A stretch of DNA of 5,351 nt, taken from NCBI GenBank assembly GCA_012515255.1, contig JAAYYR010000111.1, positions 1-5,351 on the forward strand, written 5' to 3'. The position numbers were made by a program, and so were the translations under genes. This DNA comes from Clostridia bacterium. GTDB taxonomy: Bacteria > Bacillota > Dehalobacteriia > UBA4068. Of the stretch, positions 4,854-5,351 are shown piece after piece. Each line of letters opens with the position of its first letter. Position 1 is the stretch's first letter. The notes under the pieces are model-generated. The model had not been told where the DNA came from, did not search any database, and saw only the letters and a program-made list of their open reading frames with translations.

Positions 4854-4884
4854 AAAAAATCTACCGCGCCAAGACGCGGTAGAT
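4854..4884 (-). terminator. Rho-independent terminator of pnp
   Basis: In the minus-strand sense ATCTACCGCG (4875-4884) pairs over ten bases with CGCGGTAGAT (4859-4868) around a six-base loop and leads into a T-run (4854-4859). It lies about 57 bases past the pnp stop codon. A further GC hairpin (4916-4921 with 4925-4930) lies between stop codon and terminator and could protect the mRNA end. Confidence 0.92.
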
Positions 4885-4940
4885 CCATTTAACTAAATAA
4901 AGCGCTGCTGTCCGCCGCGGCCCTGCCGCGATATCAGAAC

Positions 4941-5351
4941 TTACAGCTCCAAGCCCAAATCCTCAAAGGCTTCGCGGCGGGAGAGTTTCACCTTGCCGGT
5001 GGCCTGGTCGATGGCGATGCATTTGACGTACATCATATCGCCTTCGGCGCAAACATCCTCCACCTTATTAACCCGCTTATTGGAAAGCTGGCTGATATGC
5101 ACCATGCCGTCCTTGCCGGAGCTGCCCAATACGCCGGGAATAATCTCCACAAAAGCGCCGAATTCCATGATCTTAACCACTTTACCCTTATAAATCTGGC
5201 CCACGACGGGATCAGCAACGATGGTCTCGATGATCTGCTGCGCTTTTTCGCCCTTAGTGCCGTCCACGCTGGCGATAAAGACACGGCCGTCGTCTTCGAT
5301 ATCAATCTCGGCGCCGGTGATCTCGACGATCTTCTTAATGATCTTGCCGCC
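4941..5351 (-). CDS. pnp: Polyribonucleotide nucleotidyltransferase, C-terminal 136 residues (5' end outside window)
   Basis: PNPase is a phosphorolytic 3'-5' exoribonuclease of RNA decay, working as a trimer. The visible part starts inside the GxxG loop of the KH domain (GGKIIKKIVEITGAEIDIED) and continues DGRVFIASVDGTKGEKAQQI, the typical KH end of PNPase. The S1 RNA-binding domain follows at about 51-125 (GQIYKGKVVKIMEFGAFVEI, DGMVHISQLS, VKLSRREA). The two catalytic RNase PH domains lie outside the window. The S1 domain has about six extra residues (VLGSSG, 74-79) between EIIPG and KDGMVHIS compared with the common form, where PG is followed almost directly by the DG-VHIS strand. The protein ends soon after S1, as is normal. 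It is separated from yabP by a strong terminator, so the two are probably not one operon. Confidence 0.95.
   Translation of the reverse strand, partial: GGKIIKKIVEITGAEIDIEDDGRVFIASVDGTKGEKAQQIIETIVADPVVGQIYKGKVVKIMEFGAFVEIIPGVLGSSGKDGMVHISQLSNKRVNKVEDVCAEGDMMYVKCIAIDQATGKVKLSRREAFEDLGLEL

Overview
The window looks like chromosomal DNA from an endospore-forming, Gram-positive-type bacterium (Bacillota). Two sporulation genes, yabP and yabQ, sit beside a divIC-type division gene, and ribosome binding sites follow the AGGAGG pattern. GC content is moderate and genes are tightly packed. A class-level assignment, such as Negativicutes versus Clostridia, would be a guess.

Layout. Left edge: lgt (lipoprotein diacylglyceryl transferase), minus strand, cut by the window start, with a clear extended -10 promoter and an inverted repeat over its -35 region. 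Divergent from it is a two-gene plus-strand unit: a DUF2156 protein (the fold of the MprF catalytic domain) and a GNAT acetyltransferase. Then come about 440 bases (2593-3032) without a convincing gene. They hold a 30/32-identical direct repeat, an orphan minus-strand promoter and a bidirectional terminator.

The right half is entirely minus strand. In transcription order it holds the 3' end of pnp (polynucleotide phosphorylase), a strong terminator, a short leader with a second terminator and a possible 29-codon leader ORF, then yabP, yabQ, a small helix-turn-helix gene resembling sigma-70 region 4, and divIC, ending at the terminator near 2965-2994. yabP and yabQ abut (TAA then ATG). The HTH gene overlaps divIC by 11 bases.

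The most notable signal is between yabQ and the HTH gene. A sigma-A-type promoter (TTGATT, 17 bp, TATAAT) carries two perfect DnaA boxes (TTATCCACA) facing each other, one inside its spacer and one touching the -10. This suggests that the replication initiator controls an HTH-divIC division unit inside the sporulation cluster. The second point of interest is the tandem-terminator leader in front of yabP, which can be drawn as an attenuator.
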